64,000 bases of DNA from Ferruginibacter sp. Lineage in GTDB: Bacteria; Bacteroidota; Bacteroidia; Chitinophagales; Chitinophagaceae. The notes under the pieces were generated by a model that ran no database searches, was not told the origin of the DNA, and saw only the letters and a program-made list of their open reading frames with translations. The stretch is taken from positions 28,312 to 92,311 of the forward strand of contig JACMKX010000172.1 of the NCBI GenBank assembly GCA_014379905.1. The letters are read 5' to 3'. The position numbers and the translations under genes are program-made. Of the stretch, positions 1 to 10,000 are shown in pieces; positions within the stretch are counted from its first letter, which is position 1, and each line of letters starts with the position of its first letter.

Positions 1-248
1 TCGCCATCCCAGGTACCATCCCAGCTGGCCATCATTTTATGCATGTCTCCCGGGGTACTGTAGGCCATCCAGTTTTTCATCATGGTAGCAGAATCCAATG
101 GAGGGGCAGGTGTTTCCGTAGATGTACTACCGGTAGTTGTTGTAGAACTGTCTGCTGAAGTTGGCGTGTCTTCCTTTTTGGTTTCATTGCTCGTACAACT
201 AATGGCGGCAACCGAAATGAAACAGGCGGTGATAATAAAATGCTTCAT
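1..248 (-). CDS. DUF1579-like lipoprotein, N-terminal part (runs off the window)
   Basis: Reading leftwards from an ATG at 248, about 82 codons are visible before the window edge. The product begins with a short hydrophobic signal segment ending in AAISC, a lipobox, so it is probably a lipoprotein. A Ser/Thr/Pro-rich linker of about 30 residues follows, then the motif MMKNWMAYSTPGDMHKMMAS followed by WDGTWDG. That segment resembles the start of DUF1579 domains, secreted proteins of unknown biochemical role that are common in Bacteroidota. The domain itself is outside the window, so the family call rests on this short motif only. The plus-strand reading frame over the same bases is a shadow. 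Confidence 0.6.
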   Translation of the reverse strand, partial: MKHFIITACFISVAAISCTSNETKKEDTPTSADSSTTTTGSTSTETPAPPLDSATMMKNWMAYSTPGDMHKMMASWDGTWDG

Positions 249-353
249 ATTTATATGTTATTTTAGTCGCATAAGATATAACAATGATTTTTATTATGCA
301 AGTTGAATTTTATGGAGTAGTGTACCAGTTCGAAATGAATATTACATATGGTT

Positions 354-420
354 GTCAGGTTGAGCCTGTCGAAACCGGTATAAATCTTTTCAACTTCGCC
401 TTCGACAAGCTCAGGCTGAC
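354..420. repeat. Inverted repeat between the DUF1579-like and AsmA-like genes
   Basis: The left arm at 354-373 (gtcaggttgagcctgtcgaa) pairs with the right arm at 401-420 (ttcgacaagctcaggctgac) with three mismatches, around a 27-base loop. The sequence CTTCGACAAGCTCAGGCTGAC is, from general knowledge, a frequently seen dispersed intergenic repeat in environmental bacteria. It lies upstream of the DUF1579-like gene and downstream of the AsmA-like gene. A role as terminator or REP-like element is inference. Confidence 0.6.
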
Positions 421-470
421 ATCTTTTCAAACTGAATCAGTACCATTTATGGAACGGTAATAATAATTTC

Positions 471-2921
471 CTAAGCGCCTGTTCTTTCTTTTTTCTGTTT
501 CTGGAATTTTTTAAAGAGATCGAGAGAGAATTTAATATTGCCATCGCTACCCGGGCGGCCACGAAGAAATATGCTGCTGCCTATTTTTGCATCTACACCT
601 ATATTTTCAGGCTTATAATCTTCTTTGCGTTTTTTTAAGTTTTTTAAAGGTACCTGTATGCTGATATCTGTATTGCCTTTCATGCTGTACATTCCTTCTA
701 CAAATAGACTCAATACACTGGATTGAATTTCCATGCGGTTAATAGTTATTTCCCTGTTCTTTACCTGCAATGTATTTTTTAATTCTGCAAATTGTATGTT
801 GTCAAAATCTCTCTTTTTAAAAATATAGTCCTGGATTTTTTTAATAGGTTCAAAATTAGTAAGAGACCCATTCCGGAGCGAAAAGGCAATATCGCTTGAT
901 ATGGTTTCGGGCACAACTTTACCTGCATCGGTGATATGCATATTGCTTTTTAGTTTTGCAGTTAGTTTTCCATCTATGTTTTTAGCGGTGATGGCATCCT
1001 GCCCGAAATTGTCAAATGCATTCAACACAGATGAAACATCCACATTATTGAAATCAACATTTAATTCGGCGGCATTCGTATTTCCTTTTTGTTGCACCAG
1101 GCTACCATTCATTTGCATACTGCCCCCGGCATGATTCATGGACGCGTTGTTAAAAATATACCGGTCCTGAAGTAGGGTAATATCTGCCAGCAGGTTGCTG
1201 GCGCTGAATTTATTGTAATTAATATTGTTGGCCCGCAGGCTTACTTTTAAAACACTTTCTTCCAGCAGCTTGTCTATTTTACCTGCTACGCCGGCAATGG
1301 TATTTTTGTTTTTTTTGTGAGCCGATGTTTTTGCCTGTTTTTGCTTTAATAAAAACAAGAATGAATTGAGGTTAAGAGCCGGCGTAAAAATATTCCAGTC
1401 AATGATAGCCTGGTTGGGACTGGTGTTGATGAGGCTTAACAGTTGTTTTCCGGTTCCATTCATTTGTACCAATGTATTCAGCACATTGCATTGAATATTT
1501 TCTACAAACAGATCCGATTGACGGAAACTCATTTTTCCTTTTACATTGCTCAGCAATACATTCCTGGGATTGTACATTATTTTTCCATCGTTCAATTGAA
1601 TGTAACCGTTCAGCAGGGAATTGGTTTGGTCACTTCGTTGCATAGGTCCTTTGTATTGCAAAAAAATATCTGCTGAACCTGATTGAAGATTGAGTGCATT
1701 GCTTTGAACGAGATCATTTAAAGCGGTTAAAGGAAAATTTGAATGAAGATCGGTGGTCAGTATAGGATCACTTAAATTTAATATTTCCAGCCTGGTCATT
1801 TTTACAGGAAGACCGTGCCATTTTGCTTCAAAATTATTGGCAATGATCCTGGAGTTGGAATCATTTCTTTCCAGCCCCTTAATTACTTCATTGGTAAAAG
1901 AGCCCGTAAAACTGGCGGCTTCAAAATCGAGAAAAGGCGTAGCCATATGGGTGTTTTTTGTGGCCCAATGAATATCGAGCAAGGGCTCACCACCTTTCAA
2001 TGGCCCTATAATAACTGCCGATGCATCTAAAGGCTGGCTCAGTTGTACAATGCCCAGGGACTTGGCAATTTTTGGTGGCACGAAAGATCTTATTTTTTCA
2101 TATTCAATATTTTTTGTGTGAAATCTTAACGAGAACTGTGGATTGTTGATTCCCAGGTCAAAATCTCCAGTGAGATTGAAAGGGCGGTTATCAAGTTTTA
2201 TATCAATGCTATCGAATAAAAGATGGTTGTCTTTTATTCTCAGTGTGAAATCTCCTTTGAAAGGAATATTTTTTAAATAGGGACCCTTGCGTACATTAAA
2301 ACCTAATTGCCCGATCTTAATAGATGCAGAAGTTTTAAAAATAGTTTCATCGGCGCCTTCATCCAGGTCTAAGTCAAGGTCATTCACTTTAAAGTCGTGC
2401 AATTTTCTTCTTTTACGGTCATTGATAATGAGCCGTACATTTTTAAGTTTAATATTTTCAAACTGGTTCTCCTCATCAGAAGCCGCTTTAGGTTTCTTTT
2501 CAGATTTTATGAGAATATTTTTATTGCTGTAGCCGGTAGTGTCTGTAAATAAAATGATGGTAGCATCTTTTAAAGTGAGCCCGGTTAAAGCCTGCTTTTT
2601 CATGAGTAGATTATAGGCACTGACTCTTACATTAAGTTCCCCAGCTTTCAGCAAAGCCTGGCCATGTTGTTTGTACAATGAATCCGTAATGAGTACATCT
2701 TTAAGTGCTATTCCAATTTTAGGAAAATGGGAAAAGAGACTAATGTCTACATCTTTGATAGAAAGGTCGCCGCTGATCTTCTTTTTAAGTTGTGCTACAA
2801 TTTGGGCAGTTACCTTTTTTTTATTGGCGGAAACATATATTGCTGCGAAAATATACAGCAGCAAAAAAAGGCCAAGTAGGCCCGCTAAAATTTTGGATGA
2901 TATTTTGAGGAATTTTTTCAA
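471..2921 (-). CDS. AsmA-like family envelope protein
   Basis: A protein of about 816 residues with one N-terminal membrane helix (about residues 8-30, rich in Leu/Gly/Ile), then a long region of alternating beta-strand-like sequence and an AsmA-type C-terminal part that ends in a basic tail. AsmA-like proteins are inner-membrane-anchored, beta-rich proteins linked to lipid transport or outer-membrane homeostasis. The Bacteroidota members are mostly uncharacterised. The open frame extends to a TTG at 2969, but that codon lies inside a hairpin repeat (2947-2986). I prefer the TTG at 2921, which gives LKKFLKIS directly before the membrane helix. The start remains uncertain because neither site has a clear ribosome binding site. 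The next gene upstream is the RAYT transposase, separated by two hairpins. Confidence 0.8.
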   Translation of the reverse strand: MKKFLKISSKILAGLLGLFLLLYIFAAIYVSANKKKVTAQIVAQLKKKISGDLSIKDVDISLFSHFPKIGIALKDVLITDSLYKQHGQALLKAGELNVRVSAYNLLMKKQALTGLTLKDATIILFTDTTGYSNKNILIKSEKKPKAASDEENQFENIKLKNVRLIINDRKRRKLHDFKVNDLDLDLDEGADETIFKTSASIKIGQLGFNVRKGPYLKNIPFKGDFTLRIKDNHLLFDSIDIKLDNRPFNLTGDFDLGINNPQFSLRFHTKNIEYEKIRSFVPPKIAKSLGIVQLSQPLDASAVIIGPLKGGEPLLDIHWATKNTHMATPFLDFEAASFTGSFTNEVIKGLERNDSNSRIIANNFEAKWHGLPVKMTRLEILNLSDPILTTDLHSNFPLTALNDLVQSNALNLQSGSADIFLQYKGPMQRSDQTNSLLNGYIQLNDGKIMYNPRNVLLSNVKGKMSFRQSDLFVENIQCNVLNTLVQMNGTGKQLLSLINTSPNQAIIDWNIFTPALNLNSFLFLLKQKQAKTSAHKKNKNTIAGVAGKIDKLLEESVLKVSLRANNINYNKFSASNLLADITLLQDRYIFNNASMNHAGGSMQMNGSLVQQKGNTNAAELNVDFNNVDVSSVLNAFDNFGQDAITAKNIDGKLTAKLKSNMHITDAGKVVPETISSDIAFSLRNGSLTNFEPIKKIQDYIFKKRDFDNIQFAELKNTLQVKNREITINRMEIQSSVLSLFVEGMYSMKGNTDISIQVPLKNLKKRKEDYKPENIGVDAKIGSSIFLRGRPGSDGNIKFSLDLFKKFQKQKKERTGA

Positions 2922-2946
2922 GTTGCCGGTTTGATGGATTTCAGTT

Positions 2947-2986
2947 CTGCTGGGTGGGCCACCCCGCAAGGTGCCCCACCCAGCAG
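2947..2986. repeat. REP-like hairpin 1
   Basis: The arms CTGCTGGGTGGG and its near complement CCCACCCAGCAG enclose an inner CACC...CGCAAG...GGTG core. The core resembles that of the three other hairpins around the RAYT gene (CCACC-GCAAGA-GGTG). It overlaps the alternative upstream start of the AsmA-like gene. Confidence 0.65.
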
Positions 2987-3045
2987 AATAGGTTGAGTAA
3001 TTTACCTAAATTAATCAAAAGTCAATCCAAGAATGCGCCGGAAGC

Positions 3046-3099
3046 CGTGTACACCCTGAGTAGGTCACCCTCTTGCGGTGGCTCACTCATAGTATACAA
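3046..3099. repeat. REP-like hairpin 2
   Basis: An imperfect palindrome. Read on the minus strand it contains GAGTGAGCCACCGCAAGA followed by GGTGACC, the same core as the hairpin at 3817-3875 but in the opposite orientation. It sits 3' of the RAYT gene, so the gene is bracketed by oppositely oriented copies. Confidence 0.65.
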
Positions 3100-3113
3100 G
3101 CTTCCAAAACGGG

Positions 3114-3794
3114 CTACTCCAATTTTGAGGAAGGCCAGCTATGTTGATAATAGTAACCTACCTGATCATTATGCTTTTGTTCGAATTTCTGCTTGCCACC
3201 AAAAAACTCAATTACAGCATCCGCAGATAAATATGAATTATCCAAATTCAAAATCTGCCCAAAAGAAGAATGTCTATATATTCTGTAATCTTTTACCAAC
3301 CCATGCTTTTGTGCATTAGCGTGCGTATAGATAATTGAGTGTTCCAGGTGATTATCATCAGTAATTTGTAATCTCTTAAAAGGCTTTTGAAAAAGACCGC
3401 CTTTACGTTGGTATTTATTGTTATAGTAATTGGCGTAAGAAACCAGGAAGCTGTTCATTTGGCGTTCTATCATTGCTCCGAATAAAAACTCCACAGAAGG
3501 ATTATTTAAGAAAGCATTGGTTGCCAAAGTCACCTTTTCCATCTTTTCTGTAGAAAAACTTTCAATGATCGCATCTGTAGTTTTTGTTTTTACAATATGA
3601 TGGGAGTGATTAGATAGTAATGAGTAGGTCCAGGTTTCTATAAACGACCGTGTAAACTGAAAGAATCTGTTATTATAGATCCGGTAATCATTTATTTCAT
3701 TGAATAATAATATTCCATCAATGCTTTTACATACTATATGATAAAAGCAGTCAGGGAGAAAAGGTGCCTTTAATTGAGGAGGTGTGGGCATCAT
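3114..3794 (-). CDS. REP-associated tyrosine transposase (RAYT), Y1_Tnp/IS200-like
   Basis: A 226-residue member of the Y1 transposase superfamily. These single-strand HUH nucleases recognise hairpins and, in the RAYT branch, are usually single-copy domesticated genes linked to REP sequences. Visible marks are the metal-binding segment LLSNHSHHIVK (about residues 59-69, His63-Ser-His65), a tyrosine-rich helix SYANYYNNKY (Tyr120/123/124) with the usual following R-K-G-x-L-F-Q-x-x-F-K block, and the C-terminal I-I-Y-x-H-A-N-x-x-x-H-G-L-V...SS motif. Length is normal for the family. The middle residue of the HUH is Ser instead of a bulky hydrophobic residue, so activity is not certain. Related hairpins lie on both sides, as expected for a REP/RAYT unit. 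The start could be either of two adjacent ATG codons. Confidence 0.85.
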   Translation of the reverse strand: MMPTPPQLKAPFLPDCFYHIVCKSIDGILLFNEINDYRIYNNRFFQFTRSFIETWTYSLLSNHSHHIVKTKTTDAIIESFSTEKMEKVTLATNAFLNNPSVEFLFGAMIERQMNSFLVSYANYYNNKYQRKGGLFQKPFKRLQITDDNHLEHSIIYTHANAQKHGLVKDYRIYRHSSFGQILNLDNSYLSADAVIEFFGGKQKFEQKHNDQVGYYYQHSWPSSKLE

Positions 3795-3816
3795 TAATTT
3801 TTTATCGGAGAATTTT

Positions 3817-3875
3817 CCCTTTGGTCTTCTGAGTGAGCCACCGCAAGACGGTGACCCACTCAGAAGACCAAACGG
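3817..3875. repeat. REP-like hairpin 3 (upstream of RAYT)
   Basis: A long hairpin with 27-base arms at 3817-3843 and 3849-3875 and a 5-base loop (caaga). There are only three mismatches, two of which would be G-U pairs in RNA. The core is GAGTGAGCCACCGCAAGA then GGTGACCCACTC. It lies about 20 bases 5' of the RAYT start. Confidence 0.8.
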
Positions 3876-3989
3876 AAAACGAGGAGAAATCCCCCGGGTT
3901 CAAATTAATCACCCTTTTAGAACGAACCTGGTTAATTTCACCCAGCTTTCAGGAGATTTTTCCGGGGGAGCCGCCCCTCCATTCGGGGA

Positions 3990-4030
3990 GTTCTGGATGG
4001 GGCGTCGTCTTGCTGTGGCTCATCCAGAAC
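3990..4030. repeat. REP-like hairpin 4, downstream of polA
   Basis: The arms gttctggatgg and catccagaac pair. Read on the minus strand the centre is GAGCCACAGCAAGACG, matching the core of the other three hairpins. It lies about 10 bases after the polA stop codon and could also act as a transcription barrier. Confidence 0.7.
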
Positions 4031-4040
4031 TTTTCAAACA

Positions 4041-6875
4041 TCAATGCGCTGCCAGCCAGCTTTCTCCAAACCCTAATTCCGCATCCGTGGGAACATCATT
4101 AGGTAATTTCATCGCCGTTTGCATACAATGCAATATCAACGGTTTTATGCGCTCCAATTCGTCCTTGAGAACATCAAATACCAATTCATCGTGCACCTGT
4201 AACAACATCTTACTCTTAAAGTGTTGTGCTTTTAACTCCCTGTCAATTTTAATCATTGCCAGTTTTATCATATCAGCGGCCGTTCCCTGGATGGGAGAGT
4301 TAATGGCATTTCGCTCTGCAAAACCACGTACTGTAAAGTTGGCGCTATTGATATCCCTTAACCAGCGCTTGCGCCCCATCAATGTTTCAACATATCCATT
4401 TTCTTTTGCAAAGTTGATGGTATCATTCATGTACTGCTGAATATTTGGGAACTGCTTTTTGTAATTATCAATGATCTCTTTTGCTTCTGCACGTGGGATG
4501 CCCAGGTTTTCGGCAAGGCCAAATGCACCCTGTCCGTAAATGATACCAAAATTTACACTCTTGGCTTTATAACGCATTTCCTTGGTTACTTCACTTTCTT
4601 CTACATTAAAAACTTTAGCAGCTGTTGCAGTATGAATATCTTTCCCCGTTGTAAAAGCTTCGCACATATTTATATCCGAGCTGATAGCAGCTACAATACG
4701 CAATTCTATCTGGGAGTAATCGGCAGAAACCAGGACATGATTTTCATCTCTGGGTACAAATGCTTTTCTTATTTCTCTTCCCTTATCGGTGCGGATAGGA
4801 ATATTTTGCAGGTTGGGATTATTGCTGCTCAACCTCCCGGTTACGGCTACAGCCTGCGCATAACTCGTATGAATCCTCCCGGTTTTAGGATTGATCAATT
4901 GCGGCAAAGCATCTACATAAGTGGACTTTAATTTGGTTAATTCCCGGAAGGTTAATATGTCATCGCAAATAGCGTGTTGATTTGCCAGCTTTAATAAAAC
5001 ATCTTCACCAGTTGCATATTGACCCGTCTTGGTTTTTTTTGCTTTTGGATCCAGTTTTAATTTTTCAAACAATACCTCACCCAACTGTTTGGGAGAAGCC
5101 AGGTTGAACCGAACGCCTGCTGCAGCATACACTTTTTCTTCTGCAGCTTTTGCATCTACGTCCAGCTCTTTGGAATAGGCATTTAAAAAATCAAAATCTA
5201 CTTTAATACCCTCAAACTCCATATCGGTCAACACTTTCACCAGGGGGTTCTCTACTTCATAAAATACTTTCTCTACTTCTTTTATTTTTAGTTGGGGAAG
5301 AAAAATATTTTTAAGCTGCAGCGTTACGTCCGCATCTTCTACCGCATATTCTTTTGCCCGTTCAATTTCCACGTCACGCATGGTTCCCTGGCTTTTTCCT
5401 TTTTTACCAATGAGTTCTTCAATGTGAATAGGTTCGTAGCCAAGGTATTTTGCACTCAACAGGTCCATACTTCTTTTACCCTCGGGCTCTATAACATAGT
5501 GTGCCAGCATCGTATCAAAGGTATTTCCTTTTAATACCGTGTTGTACCATTTCAATACCAGCAGGTCGTATTTCAAATTTTGCCCTATCCAGGTTTTGTG
5601 CTCATCATCAAACAATGGTTTGCATTGCAGCAAAATGGCGTCAGTTGCGGCCCTGTCTGCAGGGCAGGGAATATAATAACCTTCACCGGGAATAACCGAA
5701 AAACTCAGGCCTACCAGGTCGGCCAGGTTTGCATCTATATTGGTTGTTTCTGTATCAAAACAAATTTCTGTGTAGTCTTTCAGTTTATTCAAAAGATCAG
5801 CAATTGCTTCCGGGGTATCTGCCAGTATATAATGGTGAGGCGTATTGTTGATATTTTTATCTGCCACGGTGTAGGCAGTTTCATCTTCTACAGTTACTTG
5901 CACCACTGTAGTTTTTTTATCGGTTACCGCAACAGGCTGACCAAATAAATCCAGCTGACCGCTGTCGGTGGTCTGTGGTCCGTTGTCGGTCGTCCCCCCT
6001 AAATCTTCTCCTAATATTCTTTTACCGGCAGTTTTAAATTCCAGTTCTGTAAATATTTCTCTCAACACATCTTTGTTCCATTCTTTCAAAGCAAAATTTT
6101 CTTCATGAAATTCCACGGGTACATCAACAATAATTGTGGCGAGTTTTTTACTCATAATGGCGAGTTCTTTGCCGTTTCTTATTTTTTCACCCAGTGAGCC
6201 CTTTATAGTATCGGCATGCTGTAAGATATTTTCAAGTGATCCATATTCCTTTAATAACTTTGCTGCCGTTTTTTCTCCCACACCCGGAATCCCGGGAATA
6301 TTATCTACCGCGTCGCCCATAAGTCCCAGTACATCTATAACCTGGTTTACGTTCTCAATATCCCACTTGGCACACACTTCCTTTGGTCCCATTATCTCAA
6401 GCGTACCGCCCTGGTAAGGTGGTTTATATATATTGATATGTTCTGAAACCAACTGCCCGTAATCCTTATCGGGTGTAACCATATATACTTCGTAACCGGC
6501 TTTTTCTGCCTGCTTGGCCAAAGCACCGATAACGTCATCTGCTTCATAGCCATCTTTTTCGATGCAGGGAATATTGAATCCGGTAATCATTCTTTTAATA
6601 TCAGGAATAGCTCCCCTTATATCTTCAGGTGTTTCCTGGCGGTTGGCCTTATAATCCGCAAAATCAGTATGCCTTTCTGTAGGAGCACTGGTATCAAAAC
6701 AAACAGCCATATGAGTAGGCTTTTGATTATTGATAAGATCGATCAACGTATTTAAAAAACCAAACTGTGCATTTGTGTTTTTGCCTTTGGTGGTAATGCG
6801 TGGGCTGCGAATAAGTGAATAATATGCCCGGAATATAAGGGCATAAGCATCTAAGAGGAATAATTTTTTTTGCAT
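4041..6875 (-). CDS. polA: DNA polymerase I
   Basis: A 944-residue family A polymerase with all three domains: N-terminal 5' nuclease (about 1-290; D-A-Y-A-L-I-F-R-A-Y and G-Y-E-A-D-D-V-I-G motifs), 3'-5' exonuclease (about 345-530) and polymerase (about 560-944). The exonuclease keeps the DTE of motif I (near residue 373), so proofreading is probably active, unlike in Taq-type enzymes. Polymerase motifs are A, SADYSQIELR (near 717); B, RYKAKSVNFGIIYG (near 765); and C, QVHDEL (near 895). It fills gaps in repair and removes Okazaki primers. The linker between nuclease and exonuclease domains contains an in-frame tract of degenerate 7-bp repeats (5962-5996). A -7-like promoter element lies only five bases before the start codon. 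Confidence 0.97.
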   Translation of the reverse strand: MQKKLFLLDAYALIFRAYYSLIRSPRITTKGKNTNAQFGFLNTLIDLINNQKPTHMAVCFDTSAPTERHTDFADYKANRQETPEDIRGAIPDIKRMITGFNIPCIEKDGYEADDVIGALAKQAEKAGYEVYMVTPDKDYGQLVSEHINIYKPPYQGGTLEIMGPKEVCAKWDIENVNQVIDVLGLMGDAVDNIPGIPGVGEKTAAKLLKEYGSLENILQHADTIKGSLGEKIRNGKELAIMSKKLATIIVDVPVEFHEENFALKEWNKDVLREIFTELEFKTAGKRILGEDLGGTTDNGPQTTDSGQLDLFGQPVAVTDKKTTVVQVTVEDETAYTVADKNINNTPHHYILADTPEAIADLLNKLKDYTEICFDTETTNIDANLADLVGLSFSVIPGEGYYIPCPADRAATDAILLQCKPLFDDEHKTWIGQNLKYDLLVLKWYNTVLKGNTFDTMLAHYVIEPEGKRSMDLLSAKYLGYEPIHIEELIGKKGKSQGTMRDVEIERAKEYAVEDADVTLQLKNIFLPQLKIKEVEKVFYEVENPLVKVLTDMEFEGIKVDFDFLNAYSKELDVDAKAAEEKVYAAAGVRFNLASPKQLGEVLFEKLKLDPKAKKTKTGQYATGEDVLLKLANQHAICDDILTFRELTKLKSTYVDALPQLINPKTGRIHTSYAQAVAVTGRLSSNNPNLQNIPIRTDKGREIRKAFVPRDENHVLVSADYSQIELRIVAAISSDINMCEAFTTGKDIHTATAAKVFNVEESEVTKEMRYKAKSVNFGIIYGQGAFGLAENLGIPRAEAKEIIDNYKKQFPNIQQYMNDTINFAKENGYVETLMGRKRWLRDINSANFTVRGFAERNAINSPIQGTAADMIKLAMIKIDRELKAQHFKSKMLLQVHDELVFDVLKDELERIKPLILHCMQTAMKLPNDVPTDAELGFGESWLAAH
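5962..5996. repeat. Degenerate heptamer tandem repeat inside polA
   Basis: Five 7-base units on the plus strand: CTGTCGG, TGGTCTG, TGGTCCG, TTGTCGG, TCGTCCC, consensus roughly TKGTCKG. They encode a Thr/Asp/Gly/Gln-rich stretch in the linker between the 5' nuclease and 3'-5' exonuclease domains of DNA polymerase I. Compare the tracts at 30632-30652 and 63879-63992. Confidence 0.6.
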
Positions 6876-6879
6876 GCTA

Positions 6880-6887
6880 CAAATGTA
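6880..6887 (-). promoter_or_regulatory. Predicted -7 promoter element of polA
   Basis: On the minus strand this reads TACATTTG, a full match to the Bacteroidota -7 consensus TAnnTTTG. It ends five bases before the polA ATG (6875), so transcription would begin at or near the start codon. A possible -33 TTG lies about 15 bases further upstream, which is shorter than usual. Prediction only. Confidence 0.45.
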
Positions 6888-7093
6888 ATTTTTTTGCCGT
6901 TACAATAGGAAGGCGATATCACCTTAAGAGTTCGGCAAGCATTTTGAATATAAGCAATTATTAAAATACTTTTTTCTTCTACCCTTCCGAACGCTATTTT
7001 TTCCAATATCCGAGACTTATTATAATCTGTCGCAGAAATCTACCAGCTTTTAGGTTGCCGCCTATTTTATTAATGTGTTCAAACCAACCACGC

Positions 7094-10000
7094 ATGAAGA
7101 ATAGTTTCACTATCCTCCTATCTATCCTATTGTCTGTTGCCGCCGGTGCTCAAACGCAAACGCCGGTTTACCTTTCGCAAACTATTACCAATGCTGGTAG
7201 TAATGGATTTTACAGGTACCTGCCCGCAGATTATGCAACCAGTACTAAAAGTTATCCCCTCATTATTTGGGTACATGGCGCCGGCCAGCTGGGCCAGGGC
7301 AATGCAGCAGACCTGCCCAAAGTGTTGGAATGGGGTTTACCAAAGATCATCAGCGAAGGTGGATTTCCGTCCAGCTTCACCGTTGACGGAACCGGGCATT
7401 CTTTTATTGTAATATCGCCTCAGTTCACGGGCTGGCCTTCTGGTGTAAATGTGGGCGCCATGATCAACTACGTTTCTAATAATTACAGGGTAGATGCCGA
7501 AAGGATTTACCTCATGGGCATTAGTGCAGGTGGCGGTGGCATATGGGATTATGCAAGCATGAGCGTAGCTAACAGCGACCGGGTGGCAGCGATGATTCCT
7601 TTTTGTGGAACATTGGCTCCCAATCAAACCCTGGCAGGAAGAATAGCAGCTTCTAAAATGCCCATATGGGCATTTCACAATACGAACGACGGAACAGTAC
7701 CGGTTGCCCATTCGAGAAACTGGGTAAATTATATTAATAGTTATATACCTGCTCCCAGCCCCGCAGCAAAACTTACAGAGTTTCCGGTGCAAAGTAACAA
7801 TGCAGTAATTGCCCATGAATGCTGGAGCCTGGCAACATTACCCAGTTACAAACCTCAAGGCATAAATATTTATGAATGGCTGCTTCAATATAAAAGAAGA
7901 ACTACTATTGTAAATGCAGCACCAGTTGCAAAGGCAGGCAATGATACTTCTGTAGTATTGCCTGCAACTGTAAACCTCAATGGTTATGCATCCACGGATG
8001 CAGATGGAACAATAGCAATATATCGCTGGAGAAAAATCAGCGGCCCGGCCACCCACAGTTTCAGTGATTCCACAGCCGCCAATACGGTACTGGGCAATTT
8101 ATCTCCCGGTACTTACCAATTTGAATTAAGGGTTACCGATAATGGCGGGGCAACGGCCACCGATAATATCACTGTAAATGTTTATGCAGCATTTTCACCA
8201 GGTGCCATGCAAAGAGTTTTAATAGATGTGGGGGCAGGATCAACAACCGGTTCACCCACCAATGGTTTGTTCTGGAATAATATTACAGATGCAAGAGCAG
8301 GCATCAGGGTTTCCAATGCAGTTACCACGGTAAATCTACCTTCGGGAATAAACGTGCAGGTGGTTAACAGGTTGGATGGCACTTATAGTACTTCCTCCAA
8401 TGGTATGGCAACGGGCAATACCACCGGTATTGTGGGTGATTACCCGGCAACGGCAACAACCGATCTCGCGCTCATACATTCCAGCGCTACCAATGGCACC
8501 TGGCGTATTTATGGAATGAGCGCCTCAAAAGTTTATACTATCAAATTCTGGGGAAGCAGAACCAATACTACGGCACAACGAACTGCAGAAATAAAACGTG
8601 CAGATGAAACTACCTGGAAATCGTACAACGCTACCAACAATACCAATGTTAATAATGCCGCAGTGTTTATTATTTCCGGGCAAACAACCATGGACTTTAA
8701 TATCCGCACCAGGTCTGGCAGCGATTTTTCTGCTCTGGGCGTTATTGATATTAGTTTTGGTGATGAAGGCCCGGGCGGGCCTGTTGATCCCCCGCCAAAT
8801 ATTGCACCCGTTGCCAATGCAGGGCCTGGTATAACTATTCAGCTACCGGCAGATTCTGTTTTATTAAACGGATGTGCATCTTCAGATCCGGAAGGCGCCG
8901 CTTTAAAATTTAAATGGTCAAAAATCAGTGGTCCGGCCGGTTTTCAAATTGTAAATGATACCCTTTGCCAGGTAAGGATAAGAGGATTATTAGTGGGTAC
9001 TTACCAGTTTGAACTGGCAGTAGCCGATACAGGAAATCTTGTTGCAAAAGATACCGTAGATATTGTAGTGCAGTCAGTAAATCAGCCGTGGCCGCCGGTA
9101 TATCCGGCGCTCTGTAATGAACCTTATAAAATTGTGATATTGGGTTCATCTACCGCATACGGAACAGGCGCTTCACCCATTGATAGCAGCTGGGCAAGAA
9201 AGTTAGCGAGGTATATTACATTGCAAAATGCAGCTTCCACCATCGTTAATCTTGGATTGGGAGGATATAATTCTTACCATGTAATGCCAACAGGAACCAC
9301 TCCACCCACTAACAGGCCTTTCCCCGTAGATACTACGCATAACATTACAAAGGCATTGTCATTAAACCCTAAAGCAATCATTGTTAATCTTCCTTCCAAT
9401 GATATTGCATTTGGTGTGCCTGTAGCTGAAGTGAAAGCTAATTTTGAAATATTGTTTGCAAAAGCAGATAGTGCAAAAGTGCCTGTGTGGTTTACTACAA
9501 CACAGCCCCGTAATAATTTAAGTCCGTCAGAAAAAGCAATGCAGGTTGAACTAAAAAACTGGATACTGCAACGTTTTGGAAACAAAGCAGTGGATTTTTG
9601 GACAGGTATTGCTACTGCAACTGACAGTATCGCAACCCCCTATTCTGCAGGTGATGGAGTGCACGTAAACAATGCAGGGCATCACTTATTTTTCAGGAGA
9701 CTGGTCGATGAAAAAATATGGGACAGCATTTGCCTGCGAAAAAATGCAGCGCCCGTGGCAGCAGCAGGAAATGATGTTGCTATAACAGGCACATCGGCAA
9801 ATATTCAATTAAACGGCAACGGATCCTACGATCCGGAAGGCGCTACATTGACATATAGCTGGACAATCATCTCCGGCGGAACGGGCGGGTCATTTAATAA
9901 TAATGCTATTGTAAATCCTGTTTTTAATTCAGGTACTACCGGCCAATACAGTATTGTATTAAGTGTAACAGACAATAATCAATTATCCGCTACTGATACC

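Noticed and set aside
3784..4440. A 218-codon plus-strand reading frame across the REP hairpins and the end of polA
   Set aside because: It is antisense to polA and runs through the hairpins; composition is not protein-like and no motif is present.
7337..7816. A 159-codon minus-strand reading frame inside the first giant hydrolase gene
   Set aside because: Shadow frame; the plus-strand frame carries clear hydrolase motifs over the same bases.
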